From Croceicoccus sediminis (GTDB taxonomy: Bacteria > Pseudomonadota > Alphaproteobacteria > Sphingomonadales > Sphingomonadaceae): a stretch of DNA of 64,000 nucleotides. The notes under the pieces are model-generated. The model searched no databases, had not been told where the DNA came from, and saw only the letters and a program-made list of their open reading frames with translations. Both the position numbers and the translations under genes were made by a program. The stretch lies in NCBI RefSeq assembly GCF_007570835.1, contig NZ_SUNC01000005.1, positions 1 to 64,000 on the forward strand, read 5' to 3'. Each line of letters starts with the position of its first letter. The stretch's first letter is position 1. This document shows positions 17,222 through 26,369 of the stretch, piece by piece.

Positions 17222-18679
17222 ATGACACTTGAACTTTCCGATCGTACCCTGCTGCGCGAAGCGGCCCTGATCGATGGCGACTGGATGACGTCCGCGAAGG
17301 ACAGCATCACCGTCATCGATCCCGCAACCGGCGCGCCGGTGGGTACGGTGCCGGGTTGCGGCACGGCCGAAACGGAAGCCGCGATCGCCGCCGCCGTCGC
17401 GGCATGGCCGGCATGGCGGGCAATGACCGCGGGCGAACGCTGCACCCTGCTCGAACGCTGGCATGCCCTTGTGCTTGAAAACGTGGACGATCTTGCCCGC
17501 ATCATGACCGCCGAACAGGGCAAGCCTCTGGCCGAGGCAGCGGGCGAGATCCGCTATGCGGCAAGCTTCATCAAGTGGTTCGCCGAAGAAGGCCGCCGCG
17601 TCGGCGGGCACAATATCCCCTCGCCCGAACGCGATCGCCGGATCGTCGTCATGGTCGAACCGGTCGGTGTATCGGCGGCCATCACGCCGTGGAACTTCCC
17701 GTCGGCGATGATTACGCGCAAGTGCGCGCCTGCCCTGGCCGCGGGTTGCCCGGTCGTCGTGAAGCCGTCGGAAATGACGCCCTTTTCGGCCTTGGCGCTC
17801 GCCGAACTCGCCCTGCGTGCAGGGATCCCCGCCGGTGTGTTCCATGTCGTCACCGGCATGCCGCAGGACATCGGCCGCGCGATCACGGCCAGCCCAGACG
17901 TGCGAAAGCTGTCCTTTACCGGTTCGACACGGGTGGGTTCGCTGTTGATGCAGCAGAGCGCGGACACCATCAAGCGCCTCAGCCTCGAACTGGGCGGCAA
18001 CGCGCCGCTGATCGTGTTCGACGATGCCGATCTTGACGTCGCGGTTCCGGCGGCCATGGCAAGCAAGTTCCGCAACGCGGGCCAGACCTGCGTTTGCGCG
18101 AACCGGATCATCGTCCAAGCGGGCATCCACGACGCCTTCGTCGAACGCCTGGGCGCAGAAGTCGCCAAGCTTAACGTTGCGCCCGGCATGGAAGATGGTG
18201 CCACGACCGGGCCGCTTATCAACGACAGCGCGGTCGAAAAGGTTGCAGGCCACCTCGCCGACGCCCTCGACAAGGGTGCACGCGTCGTTGCCAGCGGACA
18301 GGGCCGCGAAGGCGACCGTTTCGTTCGCCCGGTCGTGCTGACCGGTGCCACCAGCGACATGCGTTTCGCGACAGAGGAAACCTTCGGCCCCCTCGCCCCC
18401 GTTTTCCGCTTCGAAAGCGAAGAAGACGGCATCGCGCTCGCCAACGATACGCAGTATGGCCTCGCCAGCTATTTCTACACCCGCGACATCGGCCGTGCGT
18501 TCCGCGTTGCAGAGCAGCTTGAGACCGGCATGGTCGCGCTTAACACCGGGTCCATCGCGATGGAAATGGCCCCGTTCGGCGGCATCAAGCAATCGGGCCT
18601 TGGCCGCGAGGGCGGACGCGACGGGATCAACGAATACCTTGAAACCAAGGCCTTCCACATCGGTGCGCTCGGCGCCTGA
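17222..18679 (+). CDS. gabD: NAD(P)-dependent succinate-semialdehyde dehydrogenase-type enzyme
   Basis: A 485-residue aldehyde dehydrogenase with the general base E256 in LELGGNAP and the nucleophile C290 in GQTCVC. MVEPVGVSAAITPWNFP in the N-terminal half and the C-terminal FGGIKQSGLGREGG, ending near YLETK, are typical of GabD. It would oxidise succinate or a related semialdehyde to the acid. It sits 14 bases after a GNAT gene and upstream of a tartrate/D-malate-type dehydrogenase and an aminotransferase, consistent with omega-amino acid catabolism (amine to semialdehyde to diacid). The exact aldehyde is inferred. Confidence 0.88.
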   Translation: MTLELSDRTLLREAALIDGDWMTSAKDSITVIDPATGAPVGTVPGCGTAETEAAIAAAVAAWPAWRAMTAGERCTLLERWHALVLENVDDLARIMTAEQGKPLAEAAGEIRYAASFIKWFAEEGRRVGGHNIPSPERDRRIVVMVEPVGVSAAITPWNFPSAMITRKCAPALAAGCPVVVKPSEMTPFSALALAELALRAGIPAGVFHVVTGMPQDIGRAITASPDVRKLSFTGSTRVGSLLMQQSADTIKRLSLELGGNAPLIVFDDADLDVAVPAAMASKFRNAGQTCVCANRIIVQAGIHDAFVERLGAEVAKLNVAPGMEDGATTGPLINDSAVEKVAGHLADALDKGARVVASGQGREGDRFVRPVVLTGATSDMRFATEETFGPLAPVFRFESEEDGIALANDTQYGLASYFYTRDIGRAFRVAEQLETGMVALNTGSIAMEMAPFGGIKQSGLGREGGRDGINEYLETKAFHIGALGA

Positions 18680-18725
18680 ACCAGATGTACCCGATCAACA
18701 AGACAAGAACAGTGAGCGCGCAACG

Positions 18726-19799
18726 ATGACCGACAACCGCAACTATCGTATCGCCGTGATACCCGGAGACGGGATCGGCAAGGAAGTCATGCCCGAAGGC
18801 ATCCGTGCGCTGGAGGCGGCATCGGCGCGCCACGGCTTCTCGATGGACCTTCAGTGGCACGATTTTTCCTGCGCCGAATATTACGCAAAGCATGGCCAGA
18901 TGATGCCCGACGACTGGAAGGACCAGATCGGCGATGTCGACGCGATCTTCTTCGGCGCGGTCGGCTGGCCCGATACGGTGCCCGATCACATATCGCTGTG
19001 GCAGTCGATCCTGCAGTTCCGCCGCGAATACGATCAATACGTCAACTTGCGTCCGGTGCGCCTGATGCCGGGCGTGCCCTGCCCGCTGGCGGGGCGCGGT
19101 CCCGGCGACATCGATTTCTGGGTCGTGCGAGAAAATACCGAAGGCGAATACAGCTCTGTCGGCGGCCACATGTTCCCCGGTACCGAACGCGAAATCGTGA
19201 TCCAGGAAACGGTGATGACGCGTCACGGTGTCGACCGCGTGCTGCGTTTTGCCTTCGACCTGGCGACCAAGCGCGAGCGGCGCCACGTCACCAGCGCGAC
19301 CAAATCGAACGGCATCGCGATCACCATGCCGTTCTGGGACCAGCGGGTCGAAGCCATCGGCGCCGAATATCCCGACGTGACGCACGACAAGTACCACATC
19401 GACATCCTGACCGCGCAGTTCGTGATGAATCCCCAGCGTTTCGACGTTGTCGTCGCCTCGAACCTGTTCGGCGACATCCTGTCGGACCTCGGCCCGGCCT
19501 GTGCCGGCACGATCGGTGTCGCGCCGTCGGCCAATATCAATCCGGACGGCAAGCACCCTTCCCTGTTCGAACCCGTCCACGGTTCGGCACCCGATATCGC
19601 GGGCAAGGGAATTGCCAACCCGGTCGGTCAGATCTGGTCGGCGGCGATGATGCTGGAACATCTGGGCGAAGATGCGGCCGCCGCCTCGATCATGGCGTCG
19701 GTCGAAGACGTGCTGGCGAGCGAGACCGGCCGTACCGCTGACCTCAAGGGCAAGGCCGATACCGTCACGTGCGGCAAGGCGATCGCCGCAGGCATCTGA
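18726..19799 (+). CDS. Tartrate/D-malate dehydrogenase (isopropylmalate dehydrogenase family)
   Basis: A 357-residue beta-decarboxylating dehydrogenase. It opens with RIAVIPGDGIGKEV and has RENTEGEYSS with the conserved arginine, the substrate region around DILTAQFVMNP, metal-binding aspartates in NLFGDILSDLGPA, and the nucleotide loop EPVHGSAPDIAGKG. The sequence follows the TtuC/DmlA branch (tartrate dehydrogenase/decarboxylase, D-malate dehydrogenase), not LeuB. It is probably NAD dependent, acting on a 2-hydroxy diacid and feeding central metabolism. It lies 46 bases after gabD. A strong stem-loop follows, separating it from the aminotransferase gene. Confidence 0.87.
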   Translation: MTDNRNYRIAVIPGDGIGKEVMPEGIRALEAASARHGFSMDLQWHDFSCAEYYAKHGQMMPDDWKDQIGDVDAIFFGAVGWPDTVPDHISLWQSILQFRREYDQYVNLRPVRLMPGVPCPLAGRGPGDIDFWVVRENTEGEYSSVGGHMFPGTEREIVIQETVMTRHGVDRVLRFAFDLATKRERRHVTSATKSNGIAITMPFWDQRVEAIGAEYPDVTHDKYHIDILTAQFVMNPQRFDVVVASNLFGDILSDLGPACAGTIGVAPSANINPDGKHPSLFEPVHGSAPDIAGKGIANPVGQIWSAAMMLEHLGEDAAAASIMASVEDVLASETGRTADLKGKADTVTCGKAIAAGI

Positions 19800-19812
19800 C
19801 GAGTGCACTTTC

Positions 19813-19841
19813 GATCCGGCGGCAGAAAATGCCGCCGGATC
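19813..19841 (+). terminator. Strong stem-loop between dehydrogenase and aminotransferase genes
   Basis: A perfect 12-bp stem, GATCCGGCGGCA with TGCCGCCGGATC, closes a GAAAA loop. The T-rich stretch follows only after about 10 bases, so termination may be incomplete. Confidence 0.55.
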
Positions 19842-19921
19842 ACGGATCGCGGTCTTTCCACCCGCCACAAAGCGGTGAATTTCGGCAAAACGGGCGGTGA
19901 TCCCGGCATTACGATGGCCGC

Positions 19922-21331
19922 ATGAACCAGGTCACTTCTTCCGCACCGCCGTCGCTCGATAATCGCGATCTCGTCGATATCGACCGCGACCACCTCATCC
20001 ATCCCGTCACCGCCCTGCGCGGCCACGAGCAGCACGGTGTGCGGATGCTCACCGGCGGCAAGGGCATGTGGCTGACCGACAGCGACGGGCGCGACGTCCT
20101 CGACGCATTTGCGGGCCTGTGGTGCGTGAACGCGGGCTATGGCCAAGACAGCATCGTCGAGGCCGCGACCGCGCAATTGCGCGAACTGCCCTATGCGACG
20201 GGTTATTTCTCCTTCGGCGCAGAAGCCCCCATCCGCCTTGCCGGCAAACTGGCACAGCTTGCGCCCGAAGGGCTCGACCACGTCTATTTCACGCTGGGCG
20301 GGTCCGATGCGGTGGACAGCGCCATCCGCTATATCACGCATTACTTCAACGCGATCGGCAAGCCGAACAAGAAGCAGTTCATCTCGCTCGAATGGGGCTA
20401 CCACGGCTCCAGCTCGACCGGCGCGGGCATGACCGCGCTGCCGATCTTCCACCGCGGGTTCGACCTGCCCCGCCCGTGGCAGCACCACATCGCATCGCCC
20501 TACCCCTATCGTCATCCCGAAGGGAACGACGATGCCGCCGTGATCGATTCCACGGTAAAGGCACTGGAAGCCAAAGTCGCCGAACTGGGCGCAGAAAATG
20601 TCGCCGCGTTCTTCTGCGAACCGATCCAGGGATCGGGCGGGGTCATCGTGCCGCCGGTCGGCTGGCTGAAGGCCATTCGCGAAACTTGCACCCGGCTGGG
20701 CATCCTGATGCTGGTCGACGAAGTCATTACTGGCTTTGGCCGCACCGGCCCGATGTTCGCCTGCGAAGCAGAAGGCGTGTCGCCCGATTTCATGACTTTG
20801 GCCAAGGGGCTGACGTCGGGCTACGTGCCGATGGGCGCGATGCTGATGGCGGACCATGTCTACCAGTCCATCGCCGACAGCACCGCACCTGATGTACCGG
20901 TGGGCCACGGCTTCACGTATTCGGGCCATCCGGTCAGCGCCGCCGTCGCGCTGGAGGTTATCCGCCTTTACGAAGACGGCCTTCTTGCGAACGGAGTGCA
21001 GACCGGCAAGCGGTTCATGCACCATCTCGACCGGATGGCCGATCATCCGCTGGTCGGCGACTCGCGGGGGCGCGGCATGCTGGGCGCGATCGAGCTGGTG
21101 GCCGACAAGTCCGCCAAGACGCTGTTCGATCCCGCGCTTCAGATCGGGCCGAAGCTTTCGCAGATTACTTGGGAAAACGGGGTCGTGGTACGCTGTTTCC
21201 CACAGGGCGTGATCGGATTTGCGCCTGCGCTATGCTGTTCCGATGCAGAGATGGATGATATCTTTGCCCGTGTAGAGAAATCGCTCGACCAACTACTCGA
21301 ATTGCCCGAGATTCGACGGGCCCTTGCTTGA
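19922..21331 (+). CDS. Class-III (omega) aminotransferase
   Basis: A 469-residue PLP-dependent aminotransferase. The PLP lysine is K295 in TLAKGLTSGY, with the upstream aspartate in MLVDEVITGFGRTG and a Trp/Tyr-rich N-terminus (LWCVNAGYG). It resembles putrescine/beta-alanine:pyruvate aminotransferases such as SpuC. The product semialdehyde would suit the SSADH encoded upstream. The Lrp-family regulator begins 10 bases downstream and probably responds to the amino substrate. The choice of amine among GABA, putrescine and beta-alanine cannot be settled from sequence. Confidence 0.9.
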   Translation: MNQVTSSAPPSLDNRDLVDIDRDHLIHPVTALRGHEQHGVRMLTGGKGMWLTDSDGRDVLDAFAGLWCVNAGYGQDSIVEAATAQLRELPYATGYFSFGAEAPIRLAGKLAQLAPEGLDHVYFTLGGSDAVDSAIRYITHYFNAIGKPNKKQFISLEWGYHGSSSTGAGMTALPIFHRGFDLPRPWQHHIASPYPYRHPEGNDDAAVIDSTVKALEAKVAELGAENVAAFFCEPIQGSGGVIVPPVGWLKAIRETCTRLGILMLVDEVITGFGRTGPMFACEAEGVSPDFMTLAKGLTSGYVPMGAMLMADHVYQSIADSTAPDVPVGHGFTYSGHPVSAAVALEVIRLYEDGLLANGVQTGKRFMHHLDRMADHPLVGDSRGRGMLGAIELVADKSAKTLFDPALQIGPKLSQITWENGVVVRCFPQGVIGFAPALCCSDAEMDDIFARVEKSLDQLLELPEIRRALA

Positions 21332-21341
21332 GGAGAGCGAA

Positions 21342-21830
21342 ATGTCGTTCGGCCCGAAACTCGATCGTATCGATCTGAAGATCCTGGCAAGGCTCCAGGA
21401 ATCGGGTCGCATCACGAATGTCGAACTTTCCGACGCGGTCGGCCTGTCGCCCAGCCCCTGCCTCACCCGTGTGAAGCGGCTGGAAAAGGCCGGATACATC
21501 TCCGGCTACGGCGCACATATCGATCTGAAGAAATTCGGTGAATTCCTGACGGTGTTCACCGAAGTTACCCTTAACGAACACCGCCGCGGCGATTTCAGCC
21601 GGTTCGAAAGCCGTATCATCAAGCTCGACGAAATCGTGGAATGCCACCTCGTGTCGGGCGGCTACGACTACCTGCTGAAATTCGTCACCCGCGGGGTCGC
21701 CCATTACCACTCGATCATCGAAGGCATGCTCGAAAGCGATTACGGCATCGGCAAGTACTTCAGCTACGTCGTCATCAAGAGCCCGTTCATCAAGCACCAG
21801 TTCCCGATCGAGAACCTGTTCGGCGAATAG
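21342..21830 (+). CDS. Lrp/AsnC-family transcriptional regulator
   Basis: A 162-residue regulator with an N-terminal helix-turn-helix (LDRIDLKILARLQESGR, then VGLSPSPCLTRVKRLEKAG) and a C-terminal RAM ligand-binding domain (about 65-150). GAGGAG precedes this ATG; the TTG at 21324 is not needed. It is convergent with the M20 amidohydrolase gene, four bases apart, and directly follows the aminotransferase. It probably controls the surrounding amino-acid catabolic genes in response to an amino acid. Confidence 0.92.
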   Translation: MSFGPKLDRIDLKILARLQESGRITNVELSDAVGLSPSPCLTRVKRLEKAGYISGYGAHIDLKKFGEFLTVFTEVTLNEHRRGDFSRFESRIIKLDEIVECHLVSGGYDYLLKFVTRGVAHYHSIIEGMLESDYGIGKYFSYVVIKSPFIKHQFPIENLFGE

Positions 21831-21833
21831 GGC

Positions 21834-23018
21834 CTATTCCGCCGACGGACCAAGGTTCTGCCGCACGACTTGCGCGAACCAGGCGATACCGTTGCCCAGA
21901 ACCGCGTCGTTGAAATCGTAGTGCGGATTGTGCAGCGCAGGCGATCCGCCCTCGCTGCCCTGGCCCAGCCAGCAATAGGCGCCTGGCAAGGCTTCCAGCA
22001 TGAACGAGAAGTCTTCGGACGTGAACGCCGCCTCAGGCGCCATGCTCGCCTCCAGACCGGCAACGGCCTTCGCCGCGTTCAGCGCCTTTTCCGCGCAGGC
22101 GGCATCGTTGACGGTCGCCGGATAATACCGGTCGTAATCCAGCTCGACGGTCACGCCATGGCTTTGCGCGATGCCGCCGGTCATGTCGCGAACCGCCTGC
22201 TCGATCGTATCGCGGATGTCCGGCGCGAATGTCCGGGCCGTGCCGATGATGCGGACTTCGGCCGGCAGGATGTTATGCGTCGTTCCGCCCTGTACCATCG
22301 TGACGGATACGACCGCCGCCTCAAACGCGCGGACGCGCCGGGACACGATCGTGTTGAGCTGCAGCACCAGGTCGGACGCCGCCAGCAGGGCATCGGGCGT
22401 CTGGTGGGGAAGCGCCGCGTGGCCGCCCTTGCCCTTGACGCTGATCGTGAACTTGTCCGCCGCTGCCATGATCGGTCCGGCACGCGTCTGGAACTGACCC
22501 GCCGGCAGGTCGGGCCAGTTGTGCAGGGCATAGACCTCGTCACAGGGGAAGCGGTCAAACAGGCCTTCGACAATCATGCGCCGCGCACCGGCCATGCCCT
22601 CTTCGGCTGGCTGGAAGATGAAATGGACGGTCCCGTCGAAATCGACGTCGTTGGCGACATGGAGCGCCGCGCCCAGCAACATCGCGGTATGCCCGTCGTG
22701 GCCGCAGCCGTGAAACTTGCCCGGATTGACGCTGGCATAATCGAGACCGGTCTCTTCATGAAAACCCAGCGCATCCATGTCCGCCCGCAGACCGATGGAC
22801 CGGCCAGAGCTGCCGCGCCGCAAAGTGCCCACGACGCCAGTACCGCCGACCTGTTCGGTGACCTCGATACCGGCGATCTTGCGCAGCTCGTCCGCGACGA
22901 TGCCGGCCGTGCGATGTTCCTCGTAGGCCAGTTCGGGGTGCCTGTGCAGGTCCCGCCTGATCGCTTTCATGTCCGGTACGATCCGCGCGATCGCGTCGAT
23001 TTCGGTCTGGTGCTGCAT
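21834..23018 (-). CDS. M20-family amidohydrolase (aminoacylase/hippurate hydrolase type)
   Basis: A 394-residue metallopeptidase-fold amidohydrolase. Metal ligands are visible in FHGCGHDGHTAM and the catalytic glutamate in FQPAEEG; a lid/dimerisation domain lies mid-protein. It would hydrolyse an N-acyl amino acid or amide, releasing the free amino compound for the neighbouring oxidase or aminotransferase. The start follows a GAGA-type ribosome site. A second start eight codons upstream is possible but has no better signal. It is followed by a FAD oxidoreductase on the same strand further upstream, probably one transcript. Confidence 0.9.
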   Translation of the reverse strand: MQHQTEIDAIARIVPDMKAIRRDLHRHPELAYEEHRTAGIVADELRKIAGIEVTEQVGGTGVVGTLRRGSSGRSIGLRADMDALGFHEETGLDYASVNPGKFHGCGHDGHTAMLLGAALHVANDVDFDGTVHFIFQPAEEGMAGARRMIVEGLFDRFPCDEVYALHNWPDLPAGQFQTRAGPIMAAADKFTISVKGKGGHAALPHQTPDALLAASDLVLQLNTIVSRRVRAFEAAVVSVTMVQGGTTHNILPAEVRIIGTARTFAPDIRDTIEQAVRDMTGGIAQSHGVTVELDYDRYYPATVNDAACAEKALNAAKAVAGLEASMAPEAAFTSEDFSFMLEALPGAYCWLGQGSEGGSPALHNPHYDFNDAVLGNGIAWFAQVVRQNLGPSAE

Positions 23019-23079
23019 AGCGTTCTCTTTCAACGGGCCCATTCGCCCATCTTATACCCGATCCGCCGGGCCGTGACGA

Positions 23080-24399
23080 TCAGAGCGAGCCCACTTCGAT
23101 CGCAGAGCCGTCCTCGAACCGCGAAAGCCTGAGATCGGTCGGATCGACACATGGCGTTTCATCGGTGACAAGATCGGCGGCCAGCGTCGCGTAACCGGGG
23201 CCAAGGCCAAATCCATGCCCCGAACTGCCCGCGGCGATTACCAGTCCGCCAACTTCGGTCCTGGAGATAACCGGCACGGCATCGGGCGTCGAATCGATAT
23301 AGGCGCCCCATGCGTGATCGATGGTCAGATCGGCCAGTTCGGGAAACGTTTCCTGAACATTGGTCATCATGGTCCGGACCAGCTTTTCCTTCGGCTCGGG
23401 AGAGAGAACCCGGCACTTCTCGAAGATGGTCGGATCGTCGCTCAACACCGCCTTGAGCGAATCCGGGCCGGTGAAGAACGACTTGCCCACGGCCAGTTCC
23501 ACCGATTTCAGGCGCTTGATGAACTGGGGCATGAATTCGCGCGCGAAGCGGATGCCCTTGGGCGTGATCTCCAGCGTGGCCTTGCCGCTGATGGCGATGG
23601 TGTAGCTTCCGTCCAACCGGCGCGTCATCGCGAAATCCGGGCAATAGAGCACTTCGCCCACGTTTTCGGTCGGCCTGGTGCGCAGCGCGGTCTGCCGCAC
23701 GCAGGCCTGCGGAAAACGGATGCCCAGCGGGCGGACGAACCGCGAAGCCCATGCCCCGCCCGCGCAGACGACGGCCTGGGTGCGGATCGTGCCCTGCTCG
23801 GTCACGACGGCCGAAACGCGGCCATTGGTCGTCTCCACGCCGCGGGCGGCACAGCCCTGGTGGATGGTGGCGCCGAACTTGCGCGCACCTTCGCCGATGA
23901 CCGGCACGGCCAATTCCGGCGCGCCCCTGCCATCCTCTACCGAATGCAGGCCGCCAACCCACTTGCGGCGGTTTTCCGGGATGCGCTCTGCCGCCTGGCT
24001 GGCGGTGAGCATATAAGTGTTGACCTCGAACTCCTCCGCTATGGGGCGCCACGCGGCCCATTCGGCAAGCTGCTTTTCGTCATCGGTCGCGTAGATCAGG
24101 CCCGTGCGCCGGAAGCCGACGTCCTGCCCGATCTCTTCGTTGAAAGCGTCCCACAACCGCAACGACAATCCGGCAAGCGGCATTTCGCGGCGGTCGCGGT
24201 TCTGCTGGCGACACCAGCCCCAGGTCCGGCTGGACTGTTCGCAGCCGAGATAGCCCTTTTCGAGAAGCGCCACCGAATGACCGCGCCGGGCCAGGTAGTA
24301 CGCCGCACAGGTACCGATAATCCCGCCCCCGACGACGACGACATCCGCCGCCTCGGGAAGGGTTTCGTCACTGGCTATGCGTTTGATCTCAGGGTTCAT
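23080..24399 (-). CDS. FAD-dependent amino-acid/amine oxidoreductase (DAO family), copy 1
   Basis: A 439-residue DAO-superfamily flavoprotein with the ADP-binding VVVVGGGIIG at residues 20-29 and the conserved block CEQSSRTWGWCRQQNRD. The C-terminal FAD segment SSGHGFGLGPG is present. It is a close paralogue of the protein at 38512-39834, with matching length and identical motifs throughout. Family members oxidise glycine, D-amino acids or gamma-glutamyl-amines. Together with the downstream amidohydrolase and opposite-strand aminotransferase it suggests oxidation of an amino compound released by deacylation. The acceptor (oxygen or the electron chain) is unknown. Confidence 0.87.
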   Translation of the reverse strand: MNPEIKRIASDETLPEAADVVVVGGGIIGTCAAYYLARRGHSVALLEKGYLGCEQSSRTWGWCRQQNRDRREMPLAGLSLRLWDAFNEEIGQDVGFRRTGLIYATDDEKQLAEWAAWRPIAEEFEVNTYMLTASQAAERIPENRRKWVGGLHSVEDGRGAPELAVPVIGEGARKFGATIHQGCAARGVETTNGRVSAVVTEQGTIRTQAVVCAGGAWASRFVRPLGIRFPQACVRQTALRTRPTENVGEVLYCPDFAMTRRLDGSYTIAISGKATLEITPKGIRFAREFMPQFIKRLKSVELAVGKSFFTGPDSLKAVLSDDPTIFEKCRVLSPEPKEKLVRTMMTNVQETFPELADLTIDHAWGAYIDSTPDAVPVISRTEVGGLVIAAGSSGHGFGLGPGYATLAADLVTDETPCVDPTDLRLSRFEDGSAIEVGSL

Positions 24400-24538
24400 G
24401 GCGAATCCGAATTCTCGCGGTTGGTAGAGCCGTCAGGCATGACAATGTGATGGCCGATGCCATCTGCCGCGCAACATGATCTGTCGTTTCGCCCGCCAAT
24501 TCGGCATGAACCTCAGTTTTGTCGATCGGGAGCGTCGC

Positions 24539-25231
24539 TCAGAACGATAGGCCCGCACCGACAAGGGCGCGCGTGACGTTTGCGCGATCCCCGTTGGCAC
24601 GGGCAATGTCGCGGGTATTGCCGACAAGACGTTCATGCATCGCGCCGACATAGACGTTGAAGATCGGCCCGATGGCCTGTCGCAGGCGCACTGAAAGTTC
24701 GACGTCGGTGACGCCGCTTCCGGTGTCCTCTTCGGCGATTTCCTGTGCCGACCAGCTGACCACAAAACGCGGCTCGAGCGTCAGCGACGGCATGACCGGA
24801 AGCCCCGCCAGAACCTGCGCCGCGCCGGTCACATCACCGTCTTCGGACAGGAAGAGATAGTGCTCCCCTTCGAGCAGCGAACCGAGCGACTGCTCGATCG
24901 CAAGGGTCGCAAAGGTCAGGTCGCTTCCACGGCGAAAGTCGTGCCTGACACCTGCCATAAGGGTCGTGCCATCCGTCGGCATGAAGGCGATCATCGCCTT
25001 GCTTTCGACTTCCTGCACGTCGAGACGGCTGTCCTCATGCCCGCCTTCGGCCTTGAATACCGCGGCAACGCTGTCCGAGCCGATCGAGGCGGTGGAATCG
25101 AAGAGGAAAGGATCGTCCCCCTCCCCCGCCTGCAATTCGAAACGGTCGACTTCGACCGAAATCGCCTGGGCCATGGCCGGTGCGGCCTGGACACAAAGGG
25201 CGGCGGACAATGCGATGCAGATGTTCCTCAT
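24539..25231 (-). CDS. CopB-like outer-membrane protein lacking the Met/His region
   Basis: A 230-residue exported beta-barrel protein. The signal peptide (MRNICIALSAALCVQAAPAMAQ) is followed by repeated amphipathic strands and a terminal GLSF, typical of an outer-membrane barrel. Blocks such as LTLEPRFVVSWSAQ, VELSVRLRQ and FNVYVGAMHERLVG correspond to CopB barrel segments in the neighbouring gene, but the Met/His-rich N-terminus is absent and the protein is about 115 residues shorter. It is probably a diverged duplicate of CopB acting in copper handling. The start at 25231 opens directly onto the signal peptide; the upstream in-frame stretch overlaps the other copB. Confidence 0.7.
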   Translation of the reverse strand: MRNICIALSAALCVQAAPAMAQAISVEVDRFELQAGEGDDPFLFDSTASIGSDSVAAVFKAEGGHEDSRLDVQEVESKAMIAFMPTDGTTLMAGVRHDFRRGSDLTFATLAIEQSLGSLLEGEHYLFLSEDGDVTGAAQVLAGLPVMPSLTLEPRFVVSWSAQEIAEEDTGSGVTDVELSVRLRQAIGPIFNVYVGAMHERLVGNTRDIARANGDRANVTRALVGAGLSF

Positions 25232-25328
25232 CCGCCCAAATTGGCATAGCCGTCGGGCAGATGTTACCGTTTCTCGATCTTGTGACCACATTTTTGTGCC
25301 GGGATCGCGCCTGCTTCCGATACTTCGT

Positions 25329-26369
25329 TCAGAACCAGAAACGCAGCCCTGCAAGAAGTGTGACGCGCGAAGGATTCTCACCCTCTTCGCGGGCGAAATC
25401 GGCGCTGCCGCCGACCTTGCGTTCCCAAGACACACCGACATAGGGCGCGAAATTGCGTTCGATCTCATACCGCAAGCGGCCCGACAGTTCGAACGAATCC
25501 AACCCTGCGCCGATGCCCAGTTCGGGCACGTCCTGCAAAGCGACGTCGACCTCGACCTCCGGTTCGAAAACTAGCCGCTGCGTGATGCGCATGTCGTGCA
25601 TCGCCTTGCCGCGCAGATGGACGTCACCCTTGTCGGAGACGAAGGCCTGCGCATCCGCCTCGATCCAGTAGGGCGCAAGACCCTCTATCCCGATCAGGGC
25701 ATACGTGCGTTCCGGGTCGGGCCGGATGTCGTGGCGCGCACCAAGCTGAAGGTTGAACCACGGGTTCAACGCGTGGCGCCAATAGGCCTGCAGCTCGGCC
25801 GTTTCGGGCGCTTCGCCGAACTCGCCTTCGCCCGACCATGTCAGGACGGCCCGGTCGATGTCGCCGCCATACCAGGCACTGCCCTCGACCACGTAACCGT
25901 CCGGCCCGTCTGCCACCCGATATTCGAGCAGATCGAACCCGATGAAGAGGCGGGTGAATTCCATGTCGCTGTAAAGGTGATCGCGCGATGCGGCCATGAC
26001 GTCGGCCCCGAAGATCGCATCGGCGGCATGATCGGTCGGAGGCAGCGGCGCGGGCGCGTCGCCCGGCTGGTCGGGAACGGTCGGCATTTCCATGCCGTGA
26101 TGCATGGAATGATCCATCGCGCCGTGATCGACGCTTTCCACGGTTTCGTCCGCCGGATTTGTGCGATCCATCGCGGATAGATCGAGGGCACCGTGATCCA
26201 TCGTCGAGTGATCCATCTCACCGTGGTCCATCGTCGAGTGATCCATCTCGCCATGGTCCATTTGCGAGTGGTCCATCTCGCCGTGATCCATCGTCGAGTG
26301 GTCCTGCGCCGTCGCCGGAGCGGCGATAGCGGCAAGGCTGGCGCTGGCGAGCGTTGCGATCAGGCGCAT
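25329..26369 (-). CDS. copB: Copper resistance protein B, outer membrane
   Basis: A 346-residue outer-membrane copper protein. The signal peptide is about 1-21. A Met/Asp/His-rich segment follows, with roughly four copies of a MDHSTMDHGE-like decapeptide (residues 22-60) that can bind copper. The CopB barrel (about 125-346) ends in FWF. The start overlaps the copA stop as ATGA, so the two are translationally coupled. It should work with CopA in periplasmic copper sequestration/oxidation and outer-membrane copper handling. Confidence 0.93.
   Translation of the reverse strand: MRLIATLASASLAAIAAPATAQDHSTMDHGEMDHSQMDHGEMDHSTMDHGEMDHSTMDHGALDLSAMDRTNPADETVESVDHGAMDHSMHHGMEMPTVPDQPGDAPAPLPPTDHAADAIFGADVMAASRDHLYSDMEFTRLFIGFDLLEYRVADGPDGYVVEGSAWYGGDIDRAVLTWSGEGEFGEAPETAELQAYWRHALNPWFNLQLGARHDIRPDPERTYALIGIEGLAPYWIEADAQAFVSDKGDVHLRGKAMHDMRITQRLVFEPEVEVDVALQDVPELGIGAGLDSFELSGRLRYEIERNFAPYVGVSWERKVGGSADFAREEGENPSRVTLLAGLRFWF
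26190..26306 (-). repeat. 30-base tandem repeat encoding Met/His decapeptides of CopB
   Basis: Four imperfect 30-base units encode MDHSTMDHGE-type decapeptides. The units vary mainly at third positions and at one Thr/Gln codon, consistent with repeat expansion under protein-level selection for metal ligands. Confidence 0.8.
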
